Shown here piece by piece: positions 1 through 7,414 of a stretch of DNA of 64,000 nt. The DNA lies in NCBI GenBank assembly GCA_017390585.1, contig JAFPBB010000008.1, forward strand, positions 1 to 64,000, read 5' to 3'. The translations under genes and the position numbers were made by a program. The stretch is from Tidjanibacter sp. GTDB lineage: Bacteria > Bacteroidota > Bacteroidia > Bacteroidales > Rikenellaceae. The notes under the pieces were generated by a model that was not told where the DNA came from, did no database searches, and saw only the letters and a list, made by a program, of their open reading frames with translations. Within the stretch, counting starts at the first letter, position 1; the number at the start of each line of letters is the position of its first letter.

Positions 1-1
1 A

Positions 2-2356
2 GAGATGACCTACCGCAACACCGAGGACAAAGAGTACAACGTAGTTTATGGCAACGTGCCCGTACAGCGCAACTACCGCACCAACATATACGGTAACCTT
101 CTTACCGACCAGACCGGTGTAATCGTTGAGATCAAACCCGCCTTTGAGGATGATGCAGCCGACGTAGATCCCTACATCCGTCCTTGGGATGGCACTATGG
201 AGCAGCCCGCAATCGACGGCAACACCGTTTACATTGCCACCGGTGAGCAGCTCGCATTCTTTGCAAACGCAGTCAATACCAATGCTACTTTCGACAATAC
301 TCAGACTCGCGCAGAGGTTGAATATGCAAAGGCTAACGTTGTTCTGACCCACGACATCGACCTCAACAACCTTGCTTGGACTCCTATCGTGTTCAACAAA
401 GGTGGTAAATTCGACGGTCAGGGTCACACCATCAAGAACCTCTATGTAAACGTAGAGAGCGCAACTGGCTCGGCAGGTCTCTTTGATAGTGCAAAATATG
501 TTAAGGACGTAATCCTCGAGAACGTTAACGTTACCGGTCACTATAGGACTGGTGCTCTCGTTGGTAACGGTCTTTGCGCAAGGATCGAGAACTGCCACGT
601 TAAGGGTGGTACCGTTACTTCGACTGTTGTAGGTAAGGACAACGCCAACCACGTTGGTGGTATCGTAGGTTACCTCTCCGCAGAGAACGAGGCTTATGTA
701 AAAGGTTGCTCGGTAGAGAATGTTACCGTTAAGGGTTACCGCGACGTTGGTGGTATCGCTGGTACCGCAAACGCAAGTGGTAGCAACGTAGCTGTTGTTG
801 AGAAGAACACCATTAAGGATGTTACCGTTATTGCCGACCAGACCGTTGAGTACGTTGAGTACAAGGCAGCTAATGCAGGTGCTGTTGTTGGCCGTAACAA
901 CAGGGGTATCGACCTCTCGAACAACTACACCGAGAACGTTGAGGTGAAAGTTCTTGCAAACGCAAACTCGCTTGCAGGCATCCTCACTTCGAATGCAAAG
1001 AACATCGAGGTTACCCTCGCCGAGAACGTTGATCTTCCCATCTCTTCGCTTGGCCAGATCACTGGCGGTAGCGGTGAGTACAAACTTGGTGGCGTAGACA
1101 CCGAGACCATCACCATCGACCTCAATGGCAAGACCCTCAATATCACCACCACCTACTGGTCGAACCTTGGTGCAAAGAATGACAACGCTCTCTTCACCAT
1201 CAAGAATGGTAAGATGACCAGCTCGCAGGCTACCGGTACTTGGAACTCCTACGACCTCACTTTCTCGAACTGCGACTATGCTTTCGAGGATGTAGTATTT
1301 GAGAAAGCTGTTGCTTTCGACAACGCTGGCAAGAAGGTTTCGATGAAGAACGTTACCATCAACGAGACTCACGACTACTATGCTATGTGGATCACCGCAA
1401 CTGGTCAGACCGTTAATGTTGAGGGCTTGACCATCAACAGCCTTGGTCGTGGTATCAAGATCGACGAGCAGTATGTTGGCACTCCCGCAAAGGTTACCTT
1501 GAATGTTAAGGATTCGAAAATTAAGAGCGCGAAGAAAGCTGCCATCGTTGTTAAGTCGGTTGCTGGTGCAGAGATCAATGTTGAGGACCTCGACATCACC
1601 GAGGCTGCTGCCGATACCAAATTTGCTGTATGGGTAGACGAGGACGCTGCTGCCTACGCAGAGAAAGTTGTTGTAAACGGTGCATACTGCAAGGTTGAGG
1701 GCTCTGCAGACGCAGTTGCTTCCACCGAGACAGAGTTGAAAGCTGCTTTGGAGAATGGCGGTACCGTAATTCTCGACAGCGATTTCACTATCGATCAGTC
1801 CTTGTCCAATGGCTACGGTAAAACTGGTATCAATATGACAAATGGTGGTACTCTCGATGGTAATGGCAACGAGCTTGGTGCTCCTAAGTCGACTGGTACT
1901 TGGGATTCCGCTATCAATACTTCGGGTGGTACTATCAAGAATATCAAAATCACTAAAGGTTTCCGTGGTATCTTTATCAAAATAGATGAGAATCACAACG
2001 AGAAACTCTATCTCGACAATGTAACCATTGATGGCACTACCTACACCATCAGCTGCGACTCCGGCAACGGTTTGGGCCTCGAGGCTAAAGATTCGACTTT
2101 CAAAGGTTGGACCAGCTTTGCAGGTACTCTTGGTGAAGCTAAATTCGTAGATTGCTACTTCGGCTACGGTAGTGGTTACTCCTTCTGCCGTCCCTATGCT
2201 CCCACCGAGTTCGTAGGTTGCGAGTTTGAGAAAGGTTTTAGAATTGACCCCCGTGCAAACATTAGCTTTGAGAACTGCACTCTTGATGGCGTAGCTATCA
2301 CCGCTGAGAATGTTGCAACTCTTGTAAGTGATGTTGCTAAAGTTACTATTAAGTAA
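2..2356 (+). CDS. Surface beta-helix protein, 5'-truncated by the window edge
   Basis: The frame is open from the first bases of the window, so the visible ATG at position 5 is not the start. The first visible residues (a PVQRNYRTNIYG stretch) match about residue 275-285 of the complete paralog at 7415-10489, so roughly 270 residues including the lipoprotein signal lie outside. The visible part is built of short beta-strand/Asn-Gly-rich repeats typical of right-handed parallel beta-helix (pectate-lyase-like) surface proteins. The last ~170 residues are very close to the paralog (shared FRGIFI, YTISCD, CRPYAPTEFVGC, NCTLDGVAITAENVA). The similarity continues through the stop codon into the 3' hairpin, which shows duplication. 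Likely a cell-surface adhesin or glycan-contact protein; no enzymatic residues are recognisable. Confidence 0.8.
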   Translation, partial: EMTYRNTEDKEYNVVYGNVPVQRNYRTNIYGNLLTDQTGVIVEIKPAFEDDAADVDPYIRPWDGTMEQPAIDGNTVYIATGEQLAFFANAVNTNATFDNTQTRAEVEYAKANVVLTHDIDLNNLAWTPIVFNKGGKFDGQGHTIKNLYVNVESATGSAGLFDSAKYVKDVILENVNVTGHYRTGALVGNGLCARIENCHVKGGTVTSTVVGKDNANHVGGIVGYLSAENEAYVKGCSVENVTVKGYRDVGGIAGTANASGSNVAVVEKNTIKDVTVIADQTVEYVEYKAANAGAVVGRNNRGIDLSNNYTENVEVKVLANANSLAGILTSNAKNIEVTLAENVDLPISSLGQITGGSGEYKLGGVDTETITIDLNGKTLNITTTYWSNLGAKNDNALFTIKNGKMTSSQATGTWNSYDLTFSNCDYAFEDVVFEKAVAFDNAGKKVSMKNVTINETHDYYAMWITATGQTVNVEGLTINSLGRGIKIDEQYVGTPAKVTLNVKDSKIKSAKKAAIVVKSVAGAEINVEDLDITEAAADTKFAVWVDEDAAAYAEKVVVNGAYCKVEGSADAVASTETELKAALENGGTVILDSDFTIDQSLSNGYGKTGINMTNGGTLDGNGNELGAPKSTGTWDSAINTSGGTIKNIKITKGFRGIFIKIDENHNEKLYLDNVTIDGTTYTISCDSGNGLGLEAKDSTFKGWTSFAGTLGEAKFVDCYFGYGSGYSFCRPYAPTEFVGCEFEKGFRIDPRANISFENCTLDGVAITAENVATLVSDVAKVTIK

Positions 2357-2373
2357 TTTTCGATAATTTAGGA

Positions 2374-2397
2374 CTGCGGCACTTGATTGGGCCGCAG
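2374..2397 (+). terminator. GC hairpin after the beta-helix gene
   Basis: CTGCGGC (2374-2380) pairs with GCCGCAG (2391-2397). The same hairpin with near-identical flanks follows the paralog at 10507-10530. There is no T-run, so it may be an mRNA 3'-end stabiliser rather than a full terminator. Confidence 0.55.
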
Positions 2398-2407
2398 CCC
2401 ACTATGC

Positions 2408-2447
2408 AGAAAGAGCGCACCGACCCGCAGGTCGGTGCGCTCTTTCT
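2408..2447. terminator. Perfect 18-bp stem terminator
   Basis: An 18-base arm at 2408-2425 is perfectly complementary to 2430-2447 with a 4-base loop. It is A-rich on the left and T-rich on the right, consistent with an intrinsic terminator working in both directions between convergent genes. Confidence 0.85.
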
Positions 2448-2673
2448 GTGTTCGGAAGCCAAGGACAACCATTGATGGCCCAAAGATAGCCTTTGGTCGT
2501 GAAAAATGGTCGATTGGGAGAAAATCTGAATAGGGTAGTTGGAATTATGGTAAATAATGGCTAATTTCGCGGGACATAACCACAAGTTCCCCCCTTTGGG
2601 TAGAGCAATGTTTAGTTAATTCCAATAGGGTATAGGGGGGATGGCCTCGCCGCGTGCGGCGAGGCCTCTTGTT
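2448..2673. other. Intergenic tail with GC hairpin
   Basis: No gene is seen. The stretch holds a G6 run (2635-2640) and a strong hairpin, GGCCTCGCCGC at 2643-2653 pairing with 2656-2666. The hairpin lies just past the end of the minus-strand thioesterase and probably ends its transcript. Confidence 0.5.
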
Positions 2674-3075
2674 TTACTCTATGGCAGCCTCAATGAGCGC
2701 GCGCCACTCGGCAGGGTAGGGAATGGCACTCTGGGTGGCAAAGTCGAAGCAGACCACAACGGTGCTGCAAGTGGCATTGCAGCCCCCATCGCGAGTGTCC
2801 ACAATGCGTTGCCCCACCGTCATACTCTTGGTGCCCAACCTCTCCACCCACGTCTCCACAACAATGGGGTCGCCCAGGCGTGTCTGGCGCATCATATCCG
2901 TCTTGATGCTCACCAACACAAGATTCACACCGCGCCAATCTATCCTCTCGCCCAAAATATTACCATAAAGGTCCATCTTCCCAAGGTCGAAATACTCCTG
3001 AAGGTGGACATTGTTGATGTGGCCCAATGTGTCCGCATCCGCAAATCGCTGCTGTATCGGGGTCGTAACTATCAT
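2674..3075 (-). CDS. Acyl-CoA thioesterase, 4-hydroxybenzoyl-CoA (hot-dog) family
   Basis: A 133-residue single hot-dog domain of the YbgC/FadM type. Residues 13-22 read DADTLGHINN, the family signature in which the Asp is catalytic and GHINN caps the central helix. It should hydrolyse acyl-CoA thioesters in the cytoplasm; the substrate cannot be read from sequence. It lies 56 bp downstream of tsaC on the same strand and is probably co-transcribed with it. Length is normal for the family. Confidence 0.85.
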   Translation of the reverse strand: MIVTTPIQQRFADADTLGHINNVHLQEYFDLGKMDLYGNILGERIDWRGVNLVLVSIKTDMMRQTRLGDPIVVETWVERLGTKSMTVGQRIVDTRDGGCNATCSTVVVCFDFATQSAIPYPAEWRALIEAAIE

Positions 3076-3131
3076 CTGTACCTATTTATTATATTAGTGG
3101 TGTCGCCGCCCTACGGACGACTCGCCACGCC

Positions 3132-3695
3132 CTACCTGAGAATCTTGAACTCGCCGTCCTCCTTGATCATCATTATCGACGACGCCATGCGCGTGGGGTT
3201 GCCCTCAAAGCGAGGATCGACCACCATATCCACACCCTCCTTGATGCCCGCTTCGATGTCGCTGAAACGGGTGGGAGTCTCGCCACCCGAAAAATTGGCC
3301 GAGGTGGAGACCAATGGCCTGCGAAGTCGTGAGGCCACACGTCGGCAAAAGTCGTGGTCGGGTACCCTCACGGCCAGCGAGCCCTCCTCGGGAATGAGGT
3401 TCTCCGCCACCCCAACAGCGCCGTCGAGAATGAGTGTCAGCGGTTTGTCGGTGAGCTCCATCAGGTCGTAGGCCACCTCGGGCACGCGACGTATGTAGCG
3501 ACCCACCTCCGCAGGTGTGTCGATGAGCACAATCATTCCTTTCTTGTTCACCGAGCCCTTGAGTTTGTAGATGCGCTCCACAGCCTCTGCATTGGTGGCG
3601 TCGCATCCGATGCCCCACACGGTGTCGGTAGGATAGAGGATGATGCCTCCGCGTCGAAGCACCTCCACAGCTTTGTTTACCTCTTCTTGAATCAT
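3132..3695 (-). CDS. tsaC: L-threonylcarbamoyladenylate synthase (YrdC/Sua5 family)
   Basis: A 187-residue YrdC-fold protein that makes threonylcarbamoyl-AMP from threonine, bicarbonate and ATP, the first step of the universal t6A37 tRNA modification. Seen: PTDTVWGI at 22-29, a Lys-rich KLKGSVNKK segment near 44-52, and STSANFSG at 130-137, all nucleotide/threonine-binding motifs. There is no C-terminal Sua5 extension, so this is the short TsaC form. It is the first gene of a two-gene operon with the thioesterase; a TAnnTTTG box lies 26 bp upstream of the start. Confidence 0.92.
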   Translation of the reverse strand: MIQEEVNKAVEVLRRGGIILYPTDTVWGIGCDATNAEAVERIYKLKGSVNKKGMIVLIDTPAEVGRYIRRVPEVAYDLMELTDKPLTLILDGAVGVAENLIPEEGSLAVRVPDHDFCRRVASRLRRPLVSTSANFSGGETPTRFSDIEAGIKEGVDMVVDPRFEGNPTRMASSIMMIKEDGEFKILR

Positions 3696-3720
3696 ACGGC
3701 TTTTTGTTGTTAGTGAAGCA

Positions 3721-3728
3721 CAAAGGTA
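3721..3728 (-). promoter_or_regulatory. -7 box upstream of tsaC
   Basis: The minus strand reads TACCTTTG, a match to the Bacteroidota -7 consensus TAnnTTTG. No well-spaced -33 TTTG was found. Confidence 0.5.
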
Positions 3729-3747
3729 AAAATATTTTTGCTCAAAT

Positions 3748-3778
3748 TTTGTAGTTCCAAGAGGAATTTATACTTTTG
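3748..3778 (+). promoter_or_regulatory. Promoter of yebC
   Basis: TTTG (3748-3751), a 19-base spacer and TACTTTTG (3771-3778) match the Bacteroidota -33/-7 consensus. The -7 box ends 44 bases before the yebC start. Confidence 0.8.
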
Positions 3779-3822
3779 CAAACTTTGAAATTAATAACAT
3801 TTAACATAACAGAATCCGGACT

Positions 3823-4548
3823 ATGGGAAGGGCATTTGAGTATCGCAAAGCGCGAAAAATGAAACGCTGGGGCAATATGGCTCGCACATTTACTAAAATC
3901 GGTAAAGAGATTGAAATCGCTGTGAAAGCAGGTGGCCCCGACCCCTCGGGTAACACCCGTCTCCGCGTACTCCTCCAGAATGCTAAGGCAGAGAATATGC
4001 CCAAGGAGAACGTCGAGAGGGCTATCAAACGCGCTATCTCCAAAGATACCACCGACTATAAAGAGATGGTATACGAGGGCTATGGCCCCCACGGTATCGC
4101 AATCCTCGTGGAGACCGCTACCGACAACACCACCCGCACTGTTGCCAACGTGCGTAGCTACTTCAACAAGTGTGGCGGTACCCTCGGCAACAGCGGCAGC
4201 GTGAACTTTATGTTCGACCACCTCTGCGTATTCAAAACCGCAATGAAAGAGACCATCGATATCGACGAGCTCGAGTTGGAGCTTATCGACCTCGATATGA
4301 CCGAGCTCTTTGTCGACGACGAGAACGTCATCAACATCTATGCCAAGTATGAGGCATTTGGCGCCATCCAGAACTACCTCGACGAGCACAATATGGAGAT
4401 TGTGAGCGGTGAGTTCGTACGCATCCCCACCGACACCAAGGAGGTTACCGCCGAGCAGCGTGAGGCTATCAATAAGCTCATCGAGAAGCTCGAGGAGGAT
4501 GACGATGTGACCAACGTCTACACCACAATGGCTCCCGAGGAGGAGTAG
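3823..4548 (+). CDS. yebC: YebC/PmpR family protein (TACO1-like translation factor)
   Basis: A 241-residue YebC-family protein. The MGRAFEYRKARKMKRWG start is the family hallmark, followed by the ARTFTKIGKEI helix and the DPSGNTRLR...AKAENMPKENVERAI segment. Members have been reported as DNA-binding regulators and as factors that relieve ribosome stalling on proline-rich stretches; which applies here is not shown by sequence. It is monocistronic, with its own promoter and a strong terminator. The C-terminus ends in an acidic tail. Confidence 0.93.
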   Translation: MGRAFEYRKARKMKRWGNMARTFTKIGKEIEIAVKAGGPDPSGNTRLRVLLQNAKAENMPKENVERAIKRAISKDTTDYKEMVYEGYGPHGIAILVETATDNTTRTVANVRSYFNKCGGTLGNSGSVNFMFDHLCVFKTAMKETIDIDELELELIDLDMTELFVDDENVINIYAKYEAFGAIQNYLDEHNMEIVSGEFVRIPTDTKEVTAEQREAINKLIEKLEEDDDVTNVYTTMAPEEE

Positions 4549-4586
4549 AAAAACAGATCTTGAGAGCAACTATTGCGCTCGATTGC

Positions 4587-4624
4587 AATAAACCCCTGCA
4601 GAGTTACTCTGCAGGGGTTTTATT
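4587..4624. terminator. Terminator after yebC
   Basis: AACCCCTGCAGAG (4591-4603) pairs with CTCTGCAGGGGTT around TTA, followed by T-rich sequence. The stem extends through flanking AATA/TATT with one bulge. Confidence 0.88.
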
Positions 4625-4674
4625 GTGGGACTATTTTGGTGGTTAGCGATCAACTGCCTGTGTGTGGGGGAATA

Positions 4675-4860
4675 GGGAGAGTAGGGAGAGTAGGGAGAGT
4701 AGGGAGAGTAGGGAGAGTAGGGAGTGTAGTGAGTGTAGTGAGAGTAGTGAGAGTAGTGAGAGTAGTGAGTGTAGTGAGTGTAGTGAGTGTAGGGAGTGTA
4801 GTGAGGAACCCTAAATTCCCTAAATTCCCTATCCTCCCTATCCTCCCTAACTTCCCTCCG
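4675..4860. repeat. Two opposed 9-bp minisatellite arrays
   Basis: Fourteen exact 9-bp units occupy 4675-4800. Variants of G(G/T)GAG(A/T)GTA occur in blocks: five GGGAGAGTA, then mixed GTGAGAGTA, GTGAGTGTA and GGGAGTGTA. Six more 9-bp units of opposite polarity (NNCCCTANN) fill 4807-4860. Both arrays keep the same period, and the second is partly complementary to the first, so the block could fold on itself. Open frames across it are low-complexity artefacts; it lies between two convergent genes. Confidence 0.9.
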
Positions 4861-4930
4861 TAAAACAGCGCCAAAAACTGCCGGCACAAAGTGAATCTAT
4901 GCCGAGTGGAAATGATTGTCAATCTGTAAC

Positions 4931-5545
4931 TTATAGTAGCCCCGCCTCGTAGAGTATGATGATCTGTTCTATGAGCTTATCCTCGCCCTGCGTGGGGTCG
5001 TACTCCTGCTTGAGGTTGGCGCGGAAGATGCGGGCAATGGTGTTCCAGAATTTTGCAGCAAATTTGCCTCTGTACTCTTCGAGGAGCTGATAGGAGGTGC
5101 GCTGTGTTTCGCGGTCTATGAGTCGGATGAGTATTTTGCCCTGCGAGTAGGTCATCTTTTCGAGCACGGGCGTGTAGCGTTTGACTATCTCCTTTTCGAG
5201 CTCTTTGGTTATTCGCTCACGCTCTTTTTTGGAGGTGACGGTGTCGAGTTGTGCATTGAGGGCATTGAAATAGTTGCGCGCATCTATGGCGTAGGGATAT
5301 ACGGCCTTGACGTTGCGGATGAGTCGTTTTTGCCTCTTGATGTTGCCTATGTCGCGGAATACCACCACATTAGATAGTTGCACAACATATGCTGTGTCGC
5401 TGGTCTCGGGGTCCACTTCGGTGCCGGCAACATAACCTCCTCGGAAGCGCGAGTAGGGCACATTGTAGCTTCTGCGTTGCTGCTGGGCGAGAGCCTGTGC
5501 GGCGACACAGAGTAGGAGTAGCGATATGACGAAAACTCTTTTCAT
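4931..5545 (-). CDS. DUF4294 domain-containing exported protein
   Basis: A 204-residue protein with a clear signal peptide (MKRVFVISLLLLCVAAQALAQ) and presumably periplasmic. The body resembles the Bacteroidota DUF4294 family: a conserved ...VVVFRDIGNIKRQKRLIRNVKAVYPYA... core, a charged helical middle (KKERERITKELEKEIVKRY) and a KILIRLIDRETQRTSYQLLEEYRG segment. The molecular function of the family is unknown. It stands alone, convergent with yebC across the minisatellite. Confidence 0.8.
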   Translation of the reverse strand: MKRVFVISLLLLCVAAQALAQQQRRSYNVPYSRFRGGYVAGTEVDPETSDTAYVVQLSNVVVFRDIGNIKRQKRLIRNVKAVYPYAIDARNYFNALNAQLDTVTSKKERERITKELEKEIVKRYTPVLEKMTYSQGKILIRLIDRETQRTSYQLLEEYRGKFAAKFWNTIARIFRANLKQEYDPTQGEDKLIEQIIILYEAGLL

Positions 5546-5664
5546 AGGGTTGCTGACTGCAAATATAACGTTTTTTGCGGGAAACTATTTTGTTGCGAGT
5601 GTAGTTTGCGTGGGTGTGAATCAACTTTTTAGTGTGGATTATTAAAAAAATTGAAAAATTGTTG

Positions 5665-5672
5665 TACATTTG
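5665..5672 (+). promoter_or_regulatory. -7 box upstream of pfp
   Basis: TACATTTG matches TAnnTTTG, 70 bases before the pfp start. No perfectly spaced -33 element is seen in the A-rich upstream sequence. Confidence 0.55.
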
Positions 5673-5742
5673 TGTGCCGTAAGTGTGCAAAAGTGCGCTG
5701 CGGTGTGGTTAGCACAGGTTATACACAAATACATATTTTACT

Positions 5743-6975
5743 ATGAAACAAGCAATTGCCATTCTTACAGGTGGCGGCCCCGCACCCGGTATGAACACCG
5801 TGGTTGGTTCGGTTGCCAAGACTTTCATCACCAAAGGTTTCCGCGTAATCGGTCTCCACGAGGGCTACACCGGTCTCTTCAAGACCAATGCTCGCTATGA
5901 GGATATCGACTTCCGCCGTGCCGACGACATCTTCAATCAGGGTGGCTCCTATCTCCAGATGAGCCGTTTCAAACCCACCGATGCCGATTTCGAGAACAAC
6001 TTCAACCTCAAGTTCTTCCAGGATAACAACATCAAACTGCTCGTGACCGTGGGTGGCGACGACACCGCTTCGACCGCAAACCGTATCGCCAAGTTCCTCG
6101 AGGCCAAGCAGTATCCCATCGCCAATATCCACGTTCCCAAGACCATCGACAACGACCTTCCTCTGCCCGCAGGTGCTCCCACTTTCGGCTACGAGTCGGC
6201 TATGGATAAGGGTGCTGTGATTGGCCGCGCCGTATATTCCGACGCACGCACCAGCGGCAACTGGTTTATCATTGCTGCTATGGGCCGTTCGGCAGGTCAC
6301 TTGGCTTGCGGTATTGGCGCAGCTTGCCACTATCCTATGATTGTCATCCCCGAGATGTTCAACAAGACCGAGATTACCATCGACAAGATTGTGAACCTGG
6401 TTATCTCCTCCATCATCAAACGCAAACTTATGGGTATGGACTACGGTGCAGCAATGGTATCGGAGGGCGTATTCCACAGCCTCAGCGACGAGGAGATCAA
6501 GAATGCGGGCGTGAACTTCTCCTACGACGAGCACGGCCACCCCGAGCTTGGCAAGGTGTCGAAGGCACACGTCTTCAATGAGATTCTCGAGAAGAAGCTC
6601 AAGGGCCTGAAGATTAAGGTGAAATCGCGCCCCGTAGAGATTGGCTATGAGGTACGTTGCCAGACTCCCGTTGCGAGCGACTTGCTCTATTGCACCACCC
6701 TTGGTATGGGTGTCTACAAACTCTTCAGCGAGGGCAAGACCGGCTGTATGGTCTACGTTGCTCAGGACGGTCAGATCAGCCAGCTCTACTTGAAGGACCT
6801 CCAGGATCCCGTTACCGGCAAGATTCCTCCCCGCTTGGTTAACCCCGATGGCGACCAGTTCCAGGGCTTGGTGAACAACATTCTTTGCTACATCACCCCC
6901 GAGGACTACGAGGCTGCCAAGGCCTACGTTGCCAACCCCGAGGAGTTCGACTTCAAGAAGATTCTCAATTGGTAG
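5743..6975 (+). CDS. pfp: Pyrophosphate-dependent 6-phosphofructokinase
   Basis: A 410-residue PFK-family enzyme interconverting fructose 6-phosphate and fructose 1,6-bisphosphate. GGGPAPGMN (10-18) is the phosphoryl-donor loop. GGDD (104-107) carries the Asp that in PPi-PFKs replaces the Gly of ATP enzymes and blocks ATP. PKTIDND (132-138) holds the catalytic Asp and the Lys typical of PPi-dependent forms, and MGRSAGH (180-186) binds sugar phosphate. PPi use is inferred from these residues. It is a single-gene unit with promoter and terminator, and fits with ppdK at 15.6-18.4 kb in reversible PPi-linked glycolysis. Confidence 0.93.
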   Translation: MKQAIAILTGGGPAPGMNTVVGSVAKTFITKGFRVIGLHEGYTGLFKTNARYEDIDFRRADDIFNQGGSYLQMSRFKPTDADFENNFNLKFFQDNNIKLLVTVGGDDTASTANRIAKFLEAKQYPIANIHVPKTIDNDLPLPAGAPTFGYESAMDKGAVIGRAVYSDARTSGNWFIIAAMGRSAGHLACGIGAACHYPMIVIPEMFNKTEITIDKIVNLVISSIIKRKLMGMDYGAAMVSEGVFHSLSDEEIKNAGVNFSYDEHGHPELGKVSKAHVFNEILEKKLKGLKIKVKSRPVEIGYEVRCQTPVASDLLYCTTLGMGVYKLFSEGKTGCMVYVAQDGQISQLYLKDLQDPVTGKIPPRLVNPDGDQFQGLVNNILCYITPEDYEAAKAYVANPEEFDFKKILNW

Positions 6976-7028
6976 AATAATGCTGCTCCTCCTGCCTCGA
7001 TGTGACGGGGTGGGGCGACGCACAATGG

Positions 7029-7070
7029 GCCTCCCGACTCTAATATGGAGTCGTGGAGGCTCTTTTTTTT
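7029..7070 (+). terminator. Terminator after pfp
   Basis: GCCTCCCGACTC (7029-7040) pairs with GAGTCGTGGAGGC (7048-7060, one bulge), followed by TC and eight T. Confidence 0.9.
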
Positions 7071-7205
7071 CTTGCGGATGTGGTGCGAGATTTTTGGCTT
7101 GTGAGTTGCATCTTAATATTAAAAGTCGTACTTTTGTGTGCGCTTACCTATTATTTATAGGTCTTGCTGTTAAATATTGCTTTTTTTAAGTGAATTGTAA
7201 CGCAC

Positions 7206-7245
7206 TGATAATCAGGCAATTAGCCACTACGGGGGGGGGTAATTC
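7206..7245 (+). promoter_or_regulatory. Palindrome plus G9 tract in the leader of the beta-helix lipoprotein
   Basis: CTGATAATCAG (7205-7215) is a perfect palindrome. Fifteen bases later comes a run of nine G (7231-7239) followed by TAATTC. The same order (TTGATAATCAG, 14 bases, nine G, TAAATC) precedes the lipoprotein gene at 29004-31286 on the other strand. Conservation between two otherwise different genes argues for a regulatory site. The homopolymer is a candidate for slipped-strand length change; no variation can be seen in one sequence. Confidence 0.6.
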
Positions 7246-7287
7246 GTTAGTCGAATTTTCCTCCAATAGTGTCATATATACACCTTC

Positions 7288-7340
7288 AAGGGAGACTCTG
7301 CAACGTCGGCAACGATGTGCAGAATCTCCCTTTCTTATTT
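7288..7340 (+). terminator. Terminator-like leader hairpin (possible attenuator)
   Basis: A 15-base arm at 7288-7302 pairs with 7318-7332 with a single mismatch and a 15-base loop, followed by TCTTATTT. It lies about 80 bases upstream of the ATG at 7415 and downstream of the G9 tract, so it could stop transcription before the gene. The gene at 29004-31286 has an equivalent hairpin with a stronger T-run. Confidence 0.6.
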
Positions 7341-7414
7341 CCCGAAATTCGCAAATTTCAAATACCAACCAATTTTAACACACTCATTTATTAACTTTCA
7401 AAAACAAATCAAGT

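Noticed and set aside
4570..4922. Open frames encoding Tyr-Ser-Pro or Leu-Pro-Thr repeats across the 9-bp minisatellite
   Set aside because: A 9-bp period keeps all frames open; there is no start context, and both strands and several frames are open equally. Reported as a DNA repeat instead.
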